Shown: piece by piece, positions 12,197 to 21,004 of the stretch
Position numbering within the stretch: the stretch's first letter is position 1
Layout: each line of letters begins with the position of its first letter
From: Brasenia schreberi
Lineage: Eukaryota; Streptophyta; Magnoliopsida; Nymphaeales; Cabombaceae
Length of the DNA stretch: 64,000 bases
NCBI GenBank assembly: GCA_036023115.1
Contig: JAYKKT010000088.1
Location: forward strand, 6,393,501-6,457,500
Reading direction: 5' to 3'
Position numbers and translations under genes: made by a program
The notes under the pieces: generated by a model
Seen by the model: the letters and a program-made list of their open reading frames with translations, nothing else
What the model was told of the DNA's origin: nothing
Database searches by the model: none

Positions 12197-13698
12197 TTCA
12201 AGAAACCAAGTCTTGGAAGTTTTCAACTCATCCACCAACCTGGTAATGAAGTTGGATCATCTTCACCTTTAAATATCACCCATCTATGCTCTTTCACTGC
12301 ACATGCCAAGAGAGAATAAAGATCCCTTCTGTTTCAATTGAGATCAAAGGACTTATGTAAAACCATATGTATAACTTGTATAAGCTTTCAGGTAGGGTTC
12401 TGCCTAACCCCTTCTTGCCAATGCAAAAAAGAAAAAAACCATGTATAAGCTCAAATACAGTTCTTTTAGGCAGGACTAGGAATGTCTGCTCGTGAAACAT
12501 AAAATACACAGTTGAAATACCTCAAAAAATACAGTGACATTATACTCATAAAAACTTGTTGGGCATATAAAACTTTCTAAAACACTTTTACACAGTATAG
12601 GGGTTTCCTTTTGTCCATTATATGTATCTTAATGGGAGTAATGGGTTAGGCATTCCAGGAAGGACACAAATCTTAAAACTTGTGACACTCCCTATTGTAA
12701 TAGTTAGGTATATTTGGACAAATTCTCAAGATTTCACTCGATAATGAATGTTCTTGATGCCAAAGAATTTTCAAGAATTAAACCCATCCTTCTTCATACA
12801 ACATGGTCATGATTTCATTTCTCTGCTCCTTAGAAGTTGACGCATCGATGTCATTGATGTGTCCCTTACCTATGGGAGAACCGGAAGTACTAATTGAGGA
12901 GAAGTGAATCCAAAATGGATAATCGAAGGATTGGAAATCCAAACTATTAGCCAAATGAGAAGTTGAGTCACACGTTTATTCGAGTTCTCTTTCCCCCAAA
13001 CTCACTCCAATCCAACCGCAGGCTTAGTGTAGAAAATGGAATAACGTAATGTTGTGTTCTCTAAGCCATATGATCCTTTAGCGATGGATACTGAGCTTGG
13101 AAGAAAAGAAGAAATGCATGAATCGAAGAACTGAATAGCGCCAGAATCGTATTCCTTATTTGCTAGCAGCAACTGAGAACTTAAGCTACTATTAATGAAA
13201 TCGTTGCATTTTCTTCTCAGTCTCCGGCGAATAAGCAAGTTGACACCTCCAATTTCAGTAGATTTACGTTCAATCACCTAATCAAACTTATAACCTCGTC
13301 AATATCTTAATCGTGGATCACCGCATCCCGATACGAATAAAAGCATAAAGCAAAGGAAAATATTGCAAATAATTGCAGTACAAGCAATAAACTTTCCCTG
13401 CATATTCGAATTCAAAGCGTTTCAACAGATTTTAGGCAACCAAAATCCCATGACTGTATGGAAACAAGTTTCTGAAGAATGAAACGGTAGAATCAACTCC
13501 AATTTCATATTTTAGATCGCGTCTCCGCTCCCGCTTTGAAAATGTAGTTCAATAGAGAGAGAGAGAGAGAGAGAGAGAGAGCATACTGGCCCCATCAAGC
13601 GCTTCTGTTCGGGTGAAGTATCGATTGCCTGCCTTGTCAATACCAACTTGAGTGCCCGACTTGAAGTATCCTCTAATCCTCGCAAGAAATCTCGACAT
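1..13698 (-). CDS. NDUFAF2/NDUFA12-family protein (mitochondrial complex I assembly), partial, 6 exons visible
   Basis: I assembled this split gene by eye on the minus strand. Exons are 13698-13587, 12296-12240, 11915-11863, 11114-11063, 10498-10436 and probably 41-1, where it leaves the window. All visible introns begin GT and end AG, and the six pieces give 378 nt (126 codons) without a stop. The product starts [15 protein letters not shown], continues through [16 protein letters not shown] and [16 protein letters not shown], then [18 protein letters not shown] and [15 protein letters not shown], and ends in a charged KEEERKLK tail. The RW..FKGE.DPTS.P.EW..WL.G.RK.APTPE pattern is that of the 17.2-kDa subunit/assembly-factor family (NDUFA12/NDUFAF2, mimitin-like). 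The long tail after ELEARR favours the assembly-factor branch. Known family role: late assembly of NADH:ubiquinone oxidoreductase in mitochondria. Exons 1-4 are secure, exon 5 good, exon 6 ([13 protein letters not shown]) inferred from phase and an acceptor. The fifth intron is about 10.4 kb and full of transposons. Confidence 0.85.
42..880 (-). other. Inner part of intron 5 of the complex I assembly gene
   Basis: This lies between the probable exon 6 and the LTR element. Apart from the RTE-LINE 3' end at about 268-466 I see only AT-rich, non-coding DNA. It counts as intron only if the exon 6 call is right. Confidence 0.5.
268..466 (+). mobile_element. RTE-type LINE, 3'-end fragment
   Basis: The fragment holds the 3' untranslated end of a plant RTE-like LINE: CTGGTCCCAAGCCTGGATAA, the GGAGGAGGGTTGTGTTAGGC block, then CCGACCCCATCTAGTATGGG, AAAAGGCTTAG and a (TTGTAG)n tail at 440-466. 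The last part matches the second LINE end at 7678-8026 in this window. The reverse transcriptase part is absent, as expected for 5' truncation during target-primed reverse transcription. I could not define a target-site duplication. Confidence 0.75.
881..885. repeat. Target-site duplication CATTC (left)
   Basis: This is identical to 10109-10113, directly after the right LTR end, and so defines the boundaries of the 886-10108 insertion. Confidence 0.85.
886..1193 (+). repeat. Left LTR of the copia-like element
   Basis: This 308-bp LTR has a TATA-like CTCTTTATAAATACTTATCC near 1080-1100 and ends TTATAACA. The interrupted right LTR shares its start (TTAAAATATAATAGGGTT), the TATA region, GATTATCTGATTGAATAAA and the end. 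The first dinucleotide has decayed from TG to TA. Confidence 0.85.
1194..1206 (+). other. Primer-binding site (tRNA-iMet type)
   Basis: TGGCATCAAAGCA directly after the left LTR matches the common plant copia primer-binding site TGGTATCAGAGC except for two transition-type changes. Confidence 0.75.
1247..1528 (-). pseudogene. ABCB (P-glycoprotein-like) transporter fragment captured in the retroelement
   Basis: The minus frame gives two blocks of an ABC transporter B nucleotide-binding domain. At 1528-1406 is LANIAYNK followed by [21 protein letters not shown], the family's NIAYGK...EEI..AA..ANAH.FIS.LP segment. At 1354-1247 is [19 protein letters not shown] followed by IKD, the family's ...AD.I.V..NG.I.E.G.H..L...KDG segment after the D-loop and H-loop. 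The part between them, which would hold the ABC signature, Walker B and H-loop, is missing, so this is an internally deleted, non-functional piece. It is antisense to the retroelement. The frame stays open across both blocks (1627-1199), which may be chance or recent capture. Confidence 0.7.
1915..1970 (+). repeat. Two-copy 27-bp tandem repeat
   Basis: The unit TTGCTTGAGTGAYGATAATG plus GTAGAGA occurs twice in a row in the internal region of the copia-like element. No function is visible. Confidence 0.7.
2245..2640 (+). pseudogene. Calmodulin-like (EF-hand) gene fragment captured in the retroelement
   Basis: One reading frame encodes successive EF-hands: [13 protein letters not shown] (loop 1, degenerate at position 12), [15 protein letters not shown] (loop 2, canonical), [18 protein letters not shown] (loop 3, canonical) and VDTNDDDG (start of loop 4). 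These are spaced as in plant calmodulin-like Ca2+ sensors, with VELMTREAD between loops 1 and 2. In-frame stops follow SMV near 2338 and TEDL near 2477, and a third breaks loop 4, so no sensor can be made. There is no intron, as in most calmodulin-like genes. It lies in sense orientation inside the 886-10108 retroelement, 0.7 kb from the ABCB fragment. Confidence 0.8.
2641..3783 (+). other. Non-coding internal part of the copia-like element
   Basis: AT-rich sequence with no recognisable domain. Around 3450-3560 the phrase TTTGAGCTTAGCCTTAAAGC recurs three times with variation (a short imperfect repeat). It runs to the purine tract before the right LTR. Confidence 0.5.
3795..3903 (+). repeat. 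Right LTR of the copia-like element, first part
   Basis: This starts TGTTAAAATATAATAGGGTT after a GAAAAGGGG purine tract (3785-3794) and matches the left LTR until the hAT insertion. The remainder is 9969-10108. Confidence 0.8.
5841..8705 (+). mobile_element. Solo LTR of a Tat-type gypsy element (copy 1) inside the hAT transposase gene
   Basis: It begins TGTAGACACCCAAAATTTT and ends TTTTCACATCTACA, 2,865 bp. It is flanked by GTTCA (5836-5840) and GTTGA (8706-8710), a 5-bp duplication with one change. It interrupts the transposase frame between ...RLV and DSEEKP. A TATA-like GGCCTATAAAAAGGGACC lies near 7166-7184. The 3' part (AAAATTTTCAAGAATTTTAG, CGTGCAACCACGTAATTAAA, GAGCACCGGTTCAAGAAAG) is shared with the solo LTRs at 32574-34999 and 52388-55700 and with LTRs of the Tat element at 38612. 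No internal polyprotein is present, so it is a solo LTR left by LTR-LTR recombination. Confidence 0.85.
7678..8026 (+). mobile_element. RTE-type LINE, 5'-truncated copy inside the solo LTR
   Basis: The sequence encodes the end of an RTE-type LINE polyprotein: [16 protein letters not shown], then [18 protein letters not shown], then [18 protein letters not shown], a stop, the TATGGGAAAAGGCTTAG 3' end and a (TTGTTG/TTGTAG) tail. CTTGAGTAATCAT is duplicated exactly on both sides (7665-7677 and 8027-8039). It is the youngest identifiable layer of this nest. Confidence 0.85.
9969..10108 (+). repeat. Right LTR of the copia-like element, second part
   Basis: This resumes the LTR (TATAAATACTTATCCTATAT, GATTATCTGATTGAATAAA) and ends TTCTAACA, followed by the CATTC duplication. 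Confidence 0.8.
10114..10435 (-). other. Outer part of intron 5 of the complex I assembly gene
   Basis: AT-rich, non-coding sequence between the retroelement and the exon 5 splice donor (GTCAGT read on minus, at 10435-10430). Confidence 0.6.
12143..12188. repeat. (AT)n microsatellite
   Basis: An uninterrupted AT dinucleotide run in intron 2 or 3 flanking sequence of the complex I assembly gene, followed by a short ACAC run. Confidence 0.9.
13554..13581. repeat. (GA)n microsatellite at the exon 1 splice donor
   Basis: The GA run (CT on the coding strand) starts within a few bases of the exon 1 donor GTATGC at 13586. Confidence 0.9.
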
Positions 13699-13984
13699 CT
13701 TGTTCTCTCCTTTGATTGCATAAAGCTAGCTGCAGAGAGACAGAGAGAGACAGAGAGGGAACCAAGCTCGCTTTCGTACCCCCAGTCAGCACAACCCTGC
13801 ACCGAACTCCTGAAGTCATTTCTTGGATCTGGATCCAACCCAGTTCTCAATCCGGAGTAGATGCGAGTTCGTGAACTTGGGTCCACACAATTCAAAATGG
13901 TTCTGGACATGGTACGCAATGCAATCATATGAAACGTGGTGTTTGGGCACGTCTGCTTTTTCCCAGTGGAGAAAATTCAAATGA
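13699..13984 (-). promoter_or_regulatory. 5' region of the complex I assembly gene
   Basis: This is the stretch between the ATG and the edge of the decayed copia element, only about 290 bp. A short TCTCTGTCTCTC tract (minus strand) near 13738-13760 is probably leader sequence. I see no clear TATA box. Any promoter must lie here or within transposon-derived DNA. Confidence 0.4.
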
Positions 13985-15235
13985 GAAACGGATAGCATAT
14001 TTCAAATTCCTTGTTCCTTTCAGATATCTCAACATTCTCTTTACGACAACCCAATATTATCAACCAAAATTATTTTTATATCTGCTCACAAGACTAATAA
14101 CGAAGTTGATATCAGGTCTACAATATAGTATAATATATATCAAGCTACCAATATTTTAAGCATAAGAAACATTTGATTATTCTTGTCCATAACTAGGATA
14201 GTCAACTTTACTAAGCTTGACTCGTTTTGCAATTTCAATCACTCATTCTAAATTTCTTAAGGATATAATCAATATATAATTTGACTCAGCGATAACATTG
14301 TAGATACTCTATTACGAGTAATTTTTATACCTAGAATATAAAATGTATCTCCCATATCCTTCATTTCAAACTTGAAACTCAACCATGACTTGATCTTCAC
14401 AATCACATCAATGTCATTATTAATCAACAAAATGTCATCTAAATAGAAAAACATGATAATAAAGTGGCTCCTATTGTTTCAAACATAGAAACAATGAACC
14501 AACTTATTAGTCATGAACCCAAGTTGTACAATGATATTTTGAAAAATTAAATACCATTGACAAGGTAATTGCTTTAGGCCATATAAGGATTTCTCCAACT
14601 TATATACCACGTTATCATGACTTTTAAGTACATATCCTTCTACCTGATTCATGTAAATAGTATTATTAAGGTCACCATTCAAAAACATAGTCTTTACATC
14701 TACTTAATATAAATCTAAATCTTAAAATATAACTTTTGTCAAAATTATCCTTATCGATACAAAGTTTACAATAGGAGAATATTTATCAACATAATCAATA
14801 CTTTTTTGTGTGAAAGGTCTTTTTCAACCAATCTCGCTTTAAATTTTTGTATTGAATCGTTAACTTTGTATTTCTTCCTCAATACTCATTACAACAAATT
14901 ACTTTTCTTTTCTTTGGTAGAACTATCAACTCCCAAACTTAGTTTTTCTTAATGAATTCAATTTCCTCATCAATTGCATTTACCCAATCTGGTGATTCAA
15001 ATGAGCTCATAGCTACCTAACAACTTAGGTTATTAGTCACCTTAGCTAAATAAATATGATAGTCGTTCAAGTAGGACGGATGAACCCGTGGTCTCTTATG
15101 ACCACTTAATGTTTCAGTTTGCAAAAGAAGATCATTTGGTTTCGGTTCTATAAGTTTGAATGGTGATTCATCAAGATCTAGAAGACCATTATCATTATCA
15201 TTATTATTTGTAAGAATATTATTTTCCATCCCTAC
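13985..15235 (-). pseudogene. Ty1/copia reverse transcriptase region, decayed
   Basis: Minus-strand frames give, in order: a hinge region at 15229-15017; MFLNGDLNNTIYMNQVEGYV and KLEKSLYGLKQLPCQWY at 14688-14479; the active-site FYLDDILLINND, with MKDMGDTFYILGIKI, at 14454-14269; and GSLIYIILYCRPDINF with MLRYLKGTRN at about 14160-14005. This is the copia RT order with the catalytic aspartates visible. Frame breaks separate the pieces. It stops near 13985, before RNase H, next to the 5' end of the complex I assembly gene. It probably belongs to the same element as 17460-19330. Confidence 0.85.
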
Positions 15236-15496
15236 TCTTTATCAATCCAAGGTTCTTGTGCTAGAACCAATAAAGATATCCTCAATTTGATTAAGAGTAC
15301 CAGGACATTGGTACTAAAACAACAATTTGAGGCCCATATGAGACTAGAACCTATGATAAGGACCATCTATATTATCCTCTTTGATTTACACTTGGAACTG
15401 ATATTTGAAACCATAGTTCTGCATTTGATTTGCTCTTTGACCTAGTACTCGAGTTTCAACTTCCTACAAATAGTTTCATATTTGATAAATAATGTT

Positions 15497-15541
<45 letters not shown>

Positions 15542-15983
15542 TGATCAACTATTTCAATTAGAACTACAAACAATAATTATAACTACAAACATTATATTTA
15601 TATGTTCAATCGGTCAATAATTTGTACTTCTGCATTCCTTTGAAATTTTGATAGTCTATTCTTGCCCAAAAGCAATTCTAGTGTTGGGCAATTATAACAA
15701 CAAGCATATCAGCTACTATTACCTTTGTTTGCTATTTAAAAATAGAATCAAAAGTTATGAAAAATAAATCAGCCTTAAGAAAAAGGAATACACTCTAAAA
15801 TGGCATTCATAATTGTTTTAATATAATATGTTTGTACTTCTCTTTTCTAAAAAAAATTGCCAAGAGAGTTACAATATATATATATATATATAATATATAT
15901 ATATATATATCATATAAAGAAGATGAATACAAATATCTTTAAAGCATGTTTTAAGTCCATAATAACTTTGAGAATAAAACCAA
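15236..15983. other. Non-coding DNA with microsatellites between copia pieces
   Basis: AT-rich sequence holding (CA)n(TA)n at 15496-15540 and (TA)n at 15873-15912. I see no gene. Confidence 0.6.
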
Positions 15984-16440
15984 TTACAACTTCATGTCCA
16001 TAACAAAATCCATTACAACTATAAGTTGAAAATAAAGTCCTTCCAAAAGTATCAACCAATTGCTTGAAGAGTTCAACTCTATCCCCCCAAGACCATGAAT
16101 GTCATAGCTTGAGATCATTGTATTCCGAGAAATCGGATCTTTAAAGCTCATCGAATAAAATACTTTCCTTGTTGTTACCAAGCTACCACATTTGGCATAC
16201 ATATCAATCAAATAAGTTGAAATCACATCAAAATTGAGCTTCTTAATGAAACAATGTATTGAGAAAATATGTGAACAAGCTAGTAATGCACTCACAAGAA
16301 CAACTGAATCTGGCTCATATGTCTCTTTCTGCATTACAAGGAACAAGCTAAGAATTTCACCTGTGAAACTGTACTGCACATAACCAGTAACCATTGTAGT
16401 CCAAGTAAAAGTAACAAGGTCTTTCTTAGACACTCAAAAT
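15984..16440 (-). pseudogene. PPR-protein gene fragment
   Basis: The minus frame reads KKDLVTFTWTTMVTGYVQ, EPDSVVLVSALLACSH, IHCFIKKLNFDVISTYLIDM followed by YAKCGSLVTTRKVFYSM, then ISRNTMISSYDIHGLGG. This is the W(T/N).M..GY, ...VLLACS and LIDMYAKCG..ARKVF pattern of PLS-class pentatricopeptide-repeat proteins, which bind organellar RNA. Only about three to four repeats remain, the frame has been disturbed (VTFTWTT), and both ends are missing. It lies between two pieces of a copia element, so it was moved there or the element inserted around it. Confidence 0.8.
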
Positions 16441-17455
16441 CTCTTATCCCTTTCCTAAATTTGGAAGTTTAATAAAAACCTTAAGAGTGAGAGAGAATGT
16501 GGAGCTATCAGGCAGAGACAAGTATATTATACAAATATAAAACTTTTGAAGAATACCTATTTCTTGAATAGCCGATTATCATTGCATTCAATATGTCAAT
16601 GGGAGTTTGCGGCATTCTGTCAAACACTTTTTGTGCATCATACGGACAACCAAATTGCCCAATTTACAAAAGGTAAGAGAGCAAGCTAGTGTTTTACGGA
16701 TTGAGTTTAATTTCAATTATACTCCCCCAATACATATACATAGTTAATCATTTACATGTTAATTGAGCTTATACGTGAATATATAGGGAAAGGTGAAGGA
16801 AGAAGAGCTAGATGCATTCAGATGCCATTGAAAAGTTCAAGGAGGCAATGCAGATCAACAAGCATTTTACCATCTACATTGTAGAGGTAGTCAAATGGTT
16901 TAGCATATATTTTTGCAAATTCAATGTTACTTTGCAACTCATAATCTCATACATATATTTTTGCTAGTGGCCTTGTTCACTTTGTAGTTGAAGGCTTGAA
17001 ACAATGTAAGTCTGGTAGATGTCATATTTCTTGTAGAGAAAGGGTGAACTCATAAGAATAGCTTAGTCAGGGCAGATTCATAGGTGTAGGAACTCATTCA
17101 CAACTTGACGGGCATGAGTTTGATACCCCATATGAGAGACGAAAAAAGAAGAGATGGGAAACCATTACCTATACCTTGCATATTCATAATGAGCAACACT
17201 GGTTTTGGAGAACAGAACACTAAGATGAGAGCATTGTGTATGTGTGAGAGAGAGGAGGGTTAGGGCATCGAGAGATAGAGGCAACAATTCCAAGTTTCAA
17301 CTCTATAGGCTCACCCCTTGACATGAGCCAATTTTTGTAAGTGAAATTTGTCTCATGAAACTGTAGTTCCAGGGCTCTCTCATGTTCCTTGTTTCATTTA
17401 AAAGGTGGACTTGGTACCATAATTCTTAAAATTGAGAGCCCAACCCAAGCAATAA
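16441..17455. other. Unassigned DNA inside the interrupted copia element
   Basis: I see no secure gene. A short plus-strand stretch near 16815-16890 (DAIEKFKEAMQINKHF) looks vaguely like one TPR helix pair but is too short to name. Confidence 0.4.
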
Positions 17456-17459
17456 CGTG

Positions 17460-19330
17460 AATCAAACACTCTCAAAGATTTGTTGTCTAGTTTATCTCTA
17501 GACTGGTCTAAGATCTTAACATATGCTATAAAACCCCACTTTTATAGGGCACTAAGGTATAATTTTCTACCAGTCCATAACTTATATGGCAAGAACTCTA
17601 TTTAAGATATACATAGTTATATACACTACTTCTCTCCAAAATACTTTAAGTAGAGAAGTATATCTTAACATGAATCTTGTCATATTTAAAAGGATTATGT
17701 TATATCATTCAATTACACCATTTTATTGAGGTGACGTAGACATTATATTTTGCTTAGATATCTTATATTCTTTATAATATTCAAAAAACTCAATTCAGGT
17801 ATATTCATCACCTCGAACAAATCTCAATACTTTAATTGTGTACTGTAGTTGATTTTTAACTTCTTCCTTATATTCTTAAAATATGTCTAATACCTTAGAC
17901 TTATATGACAAAAGGTATATATATCCATAGTGAAGGTTATCGAATAAACCTTCCTTCTATGGAACCTTGTTTTAAAATATGGAATACAAATGTCAGTGTG
18001 AATTCTTTTTAGTAAACTTTTGTCTATCATCGCTTCTTTAGAAAATGATTGTCTCATCATTTTTCTTAAATAAAAGCCTCCTATTTATTAAATATGTTTT
18101 ATTAAACTTTTTTCAGTAGAAGAAGAGGATGATGCTTCATTATTCATAGTATTAAGTTTAAATAGACCGTGATCAAAATCAAAAGTTTCAACAAAGTATA
18201 CACAACCATGCTTCCCTATTGTTAACTTCTTAGGAAAAAATCTAACCTCAAAACTATTTTTGATAAGACTAAATTGTGCCTTATATAGAATACAATTAAT
18301 ATATCAATGAATAGTAAAAGAGTTCTTGATATATCGATCTTAAAGGACCCTACTCCTAAAACATGAATATGTATTATTTTTCATACACACATGATGTTCT
18401 CCAAGTAGGTATTCTTTGAGGTTGATTGTTTTATTCTTGCTCTTTACAATATGACACGTTGCTACAAGATCAATCCACCAACCAAAAACATCACAATCTA
18501 GATGAAGCCACTCATAAGTCAAACATACTATTTCATGCTTTTCCTTTTGGTGGCTTCGGTGAGTGTTGTCATCACCATTCTTGCGGTATAGTAGTCTCTT
18601 TCGTAGTACTCTATTTTTCTATAGTTGAAGCACATATATAGCTTTTCTTATTAAATTTACCAAAAATTTTATTTTATTTTCTTTTGTTTTGATGGTTTTG
18701 AGAACTAGAGCCAAGATCATCTTGAGTAAGTAGTAGTTTTTTTTTTACCCTTTTAAAGGTGCTCCTCTTCAATTACGAGTTCCAAGAGAAGTTGGGCTAG
18801 GGTAATTGTAGAGTTAACCCTAAGAGCAGTGGTGAATATATCTTAAGAAGAGGAGAGATGATTCAAGATTGTAGATATTTGTATTCGGTTAAGGATGGTT
18901 TTATTGTCGCAGGTAAATATATGGTCATGACAAGCATTTTGTTTACATGTTCAACTATATTGTCTGATTCTTTCATTTTATAGGAGTTGCATTGTTAGAA
19001 GAGTAACCATATATATAACTAGTTGTAATTACATCGAACATTTCTTTTGCAGTCTCAGGGTCTTCAAAAACCTTAATTAGGTCATCTTTTATGTCGGTTA
19101 ACATTATAGTTTTGGCCATAATGTCATCTCTAGAGAAGGTTCTATAACTTTCCCTTCCTCAATTGATGTTTCTATTGTAGGTTCATTTCATATTTCTTTT
19201 AAGATATAATTTAAACCCTCAAATGTAAGACTAGTGAAATATACTTTTTTCAAGTTTGAAAGTTCAAACCATTCAATTTTTGGATTATATTTAGTTTAGA
19301 AACACAAACTCTTGATGTCATTTTTAGTTT
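17460..19330 (-). pseudogene. Ty1/copia gag-protease-integrase region, decayed
   Basis: On the minus strand, 19330-18530 gives gag-like sequence. Near 18490-18400 is WWIDLVATCHIV, the copia protease start (family D-S/T-G changed to D-L-V). Near 17760-17460 is integrase: TSPQ.NGVIE, LLNMTRFMLRYTSL, LKVFWREVVYITMYILNRV and a YKLWTGRK-like block. Many stops and shifts are present. With 13985-15235 this forms one minus-strand copia element in gag-PR-INT-RT order, interrupted between INT and RT. I could not define LTRs. Confidence 0.75.
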
Positions 19331-19704
19331 GACAAATTTCTCAAAAATAAATGCCTAACAAATAAGACATAAAAAAGAAGCAAACAACAAGCTTTGAGTA
19401 AGCTAACTTATTTACACTGAGAAAAATCAGAAGGAAAACAAGAAAAATGCAACTTTTAGAGCATTATTGGAATTCTAATAAAGGACATTGGATAAATTGG
19501 TAAAATATAAGCACAAAAACTGTGGTTTTGTAAAACTGATCGATTTTTGGAAAAATAGTGACGCTGGTTGGACGACGGGGACATGAGTTTGTTTACCCCT
19601 GTTTCGATTTAGTCTCAAACCAGAAGTCAAAAACTTCTGATTTCTGGTTGAGATGCAGAGTGAGTTTCTGCGTTCCTGGTTGAGGAGGCTGAATAGTCAA
19701 GATG

Positions 19705-19833
19705 CCCATGATTGAAGACGTTAGGTTCTGGTTCTGGTCTCATAAGAGTACATGCCTAAAAAATGTCGCCCATGATTGAAGACGTTAGGTTCTGGTTCTG
19801 GTCTCAAAAGAGTACATGCCTAAAAAAATGTCG
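19705..19833. repeat. 64-bp tandem duplication
   Basis: CCCATGATTGAAGACGTTAG begins at 19705 and again at 19769; the units are nearly identical (CATAAGAG versus CAAAAGAG). A short inverted repeat GTCGGA/TCCGAC follows. Confidence 0.85.
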
Positions 19834-20404
19834 TCGGAATTAAAAACTCCGACGATTTGGTTTGTGTTTGCCCTCCTTCACCCCTTGCTTTTTTTTTTTA
19901 TTTCTGGCTCAGATCAGGAGAGAGCACGACACAAGGGATCAACCCACAACGACAGTAATTTTTTGGTGATTTCTTATAGTCAATGATCATGTATCACTCA
20001 ATCTTGTTTTTTTGTTCTTTTGATTGATGGCTCACGATTTTTTGACCTCCTTTGTAGTTAGAGAATAAACAATCAGGAAGACCGATGGAAAATCAGTTTC
20101 ATATCGGCAAATGATCATGTATCGCTCTAGACAACAAGCCATGTGAGTGACAATCAGTTCCAAATCGGCAGTTCTCGTTTCACCAAAACGTGAAACTGGC
20201 CTCCCTCTTGATGTAGGCTCGGTTTCATTTCCTTTGAATCTTCTCATGCCAGTTTGGTTGAAAAAATTTATGAAATACATGTGAATTTAAAACCGAATAA
20301 AAATGTCTTGAACATAGGTTTTAAACAGTCGATTTCATTTTGGTTTCTTAAAGTAGAGTTGAACCATGAGGGTCATGGTACTTCAAGTGCATGCTTAAAC
20401 GAAG

Positions 20405-20535
20405 AATTCTGGTTATGTGTGATTTGTGAGTGATATTAATATTTGGGTTTTCATGTTGGTGAGGTAGCAATCGGAGAGAAAATGATGAATTTGAGTTTTC
20501 GTGCAGAGCTTCTGGGTCCAATTCTTGTGATCCTA
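20405..20535 (+). repeat. Diverged direct repeat, upstream copy
   Basis: It shares ATTTGGGTTTTCATG, TTTGAGTTTTCGTGC and TTCTGGGTCCAATTCTTGTG-like blocks in the same order with 23365-23490 downstream of atpC. Similarity by eye is roughly two thirds. Confidence 0.55.
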
Positions 20536-20948
20536 TTTCTCTTTCTAATACCAAAGTTTTTGAATCAAATTGGAACTATGAAATCATAATTCTTTGTGAG
20601 CGATGTTCTCACGTCTAATGCACAATAAAACTTAAAACTGCAAGCATAAAAAAAATGATGTCCACTTTCTCTCAAACCTTGTATCAAACACTCCCTCTAA
20701 GATTCCAGTTTGGTTCAGCTTACAGTTCCTCGATTCTGGTTCTGGCCGGTTCCAAGGTCCAGTTCAACCCGCTGGATCCCAGTCCAAACCGGGCACCTCT
20801 AAGCGTGTATCGTCAGGTGTAAACCCGAAACACAAACATGAACGAATTCCACAGCGGTCACCCTCCTTATCTCGAAAGAATCAAACCCAATCCGCCTCCC
20901 AAATTTCCCACCTCTAATTTGCCTCCTCCCCTTCCCCACGCCTCTTCA

Positions 20949-20950
<2 letters not shown>

Positions 20951-20987
<37 letters not shown>
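20951..20987 (+). repeat. (CT)n tract in the atpC leader
   Basis: A CT dinucleotide run ends about 18 bp before the atpC start codon. CT-rich tracts are common in leaders of plant photosynthesis genes; a regulatory role here is inference. Confidence 0.85.
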
Positions 20988-20991
<4 letters not shown>

Positions 20992-21004
20992 CATCGCCAG
21001 CACC

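Larger units (their letters stand above)
19331..20950. other. Intergenic DNA upstream of atpC
   Basis: No gene recognised. It contains the 64-bp tandem duplication at 19705-19833 and a diverged direct repeat (20405-20535) that recurs downstream of atpC. From about 20700 the sequence becomes pyrimidine- and C-rich, consistent with promoter and leader of atpC. Confidence 0.5.

Noticed and set aside
13512..13928. 138-aa minus-strand frame around exon 1 of the complex I assembly gene
   Set aside because: It reads in another frame and through the GA microsatellite in intron 1. The frame starting at 13698 carries the family motifs.
16815..16890. Possible TPR-like peptide
   Set aside because: One helix pair only, no neighbours, surrounding frame closed.
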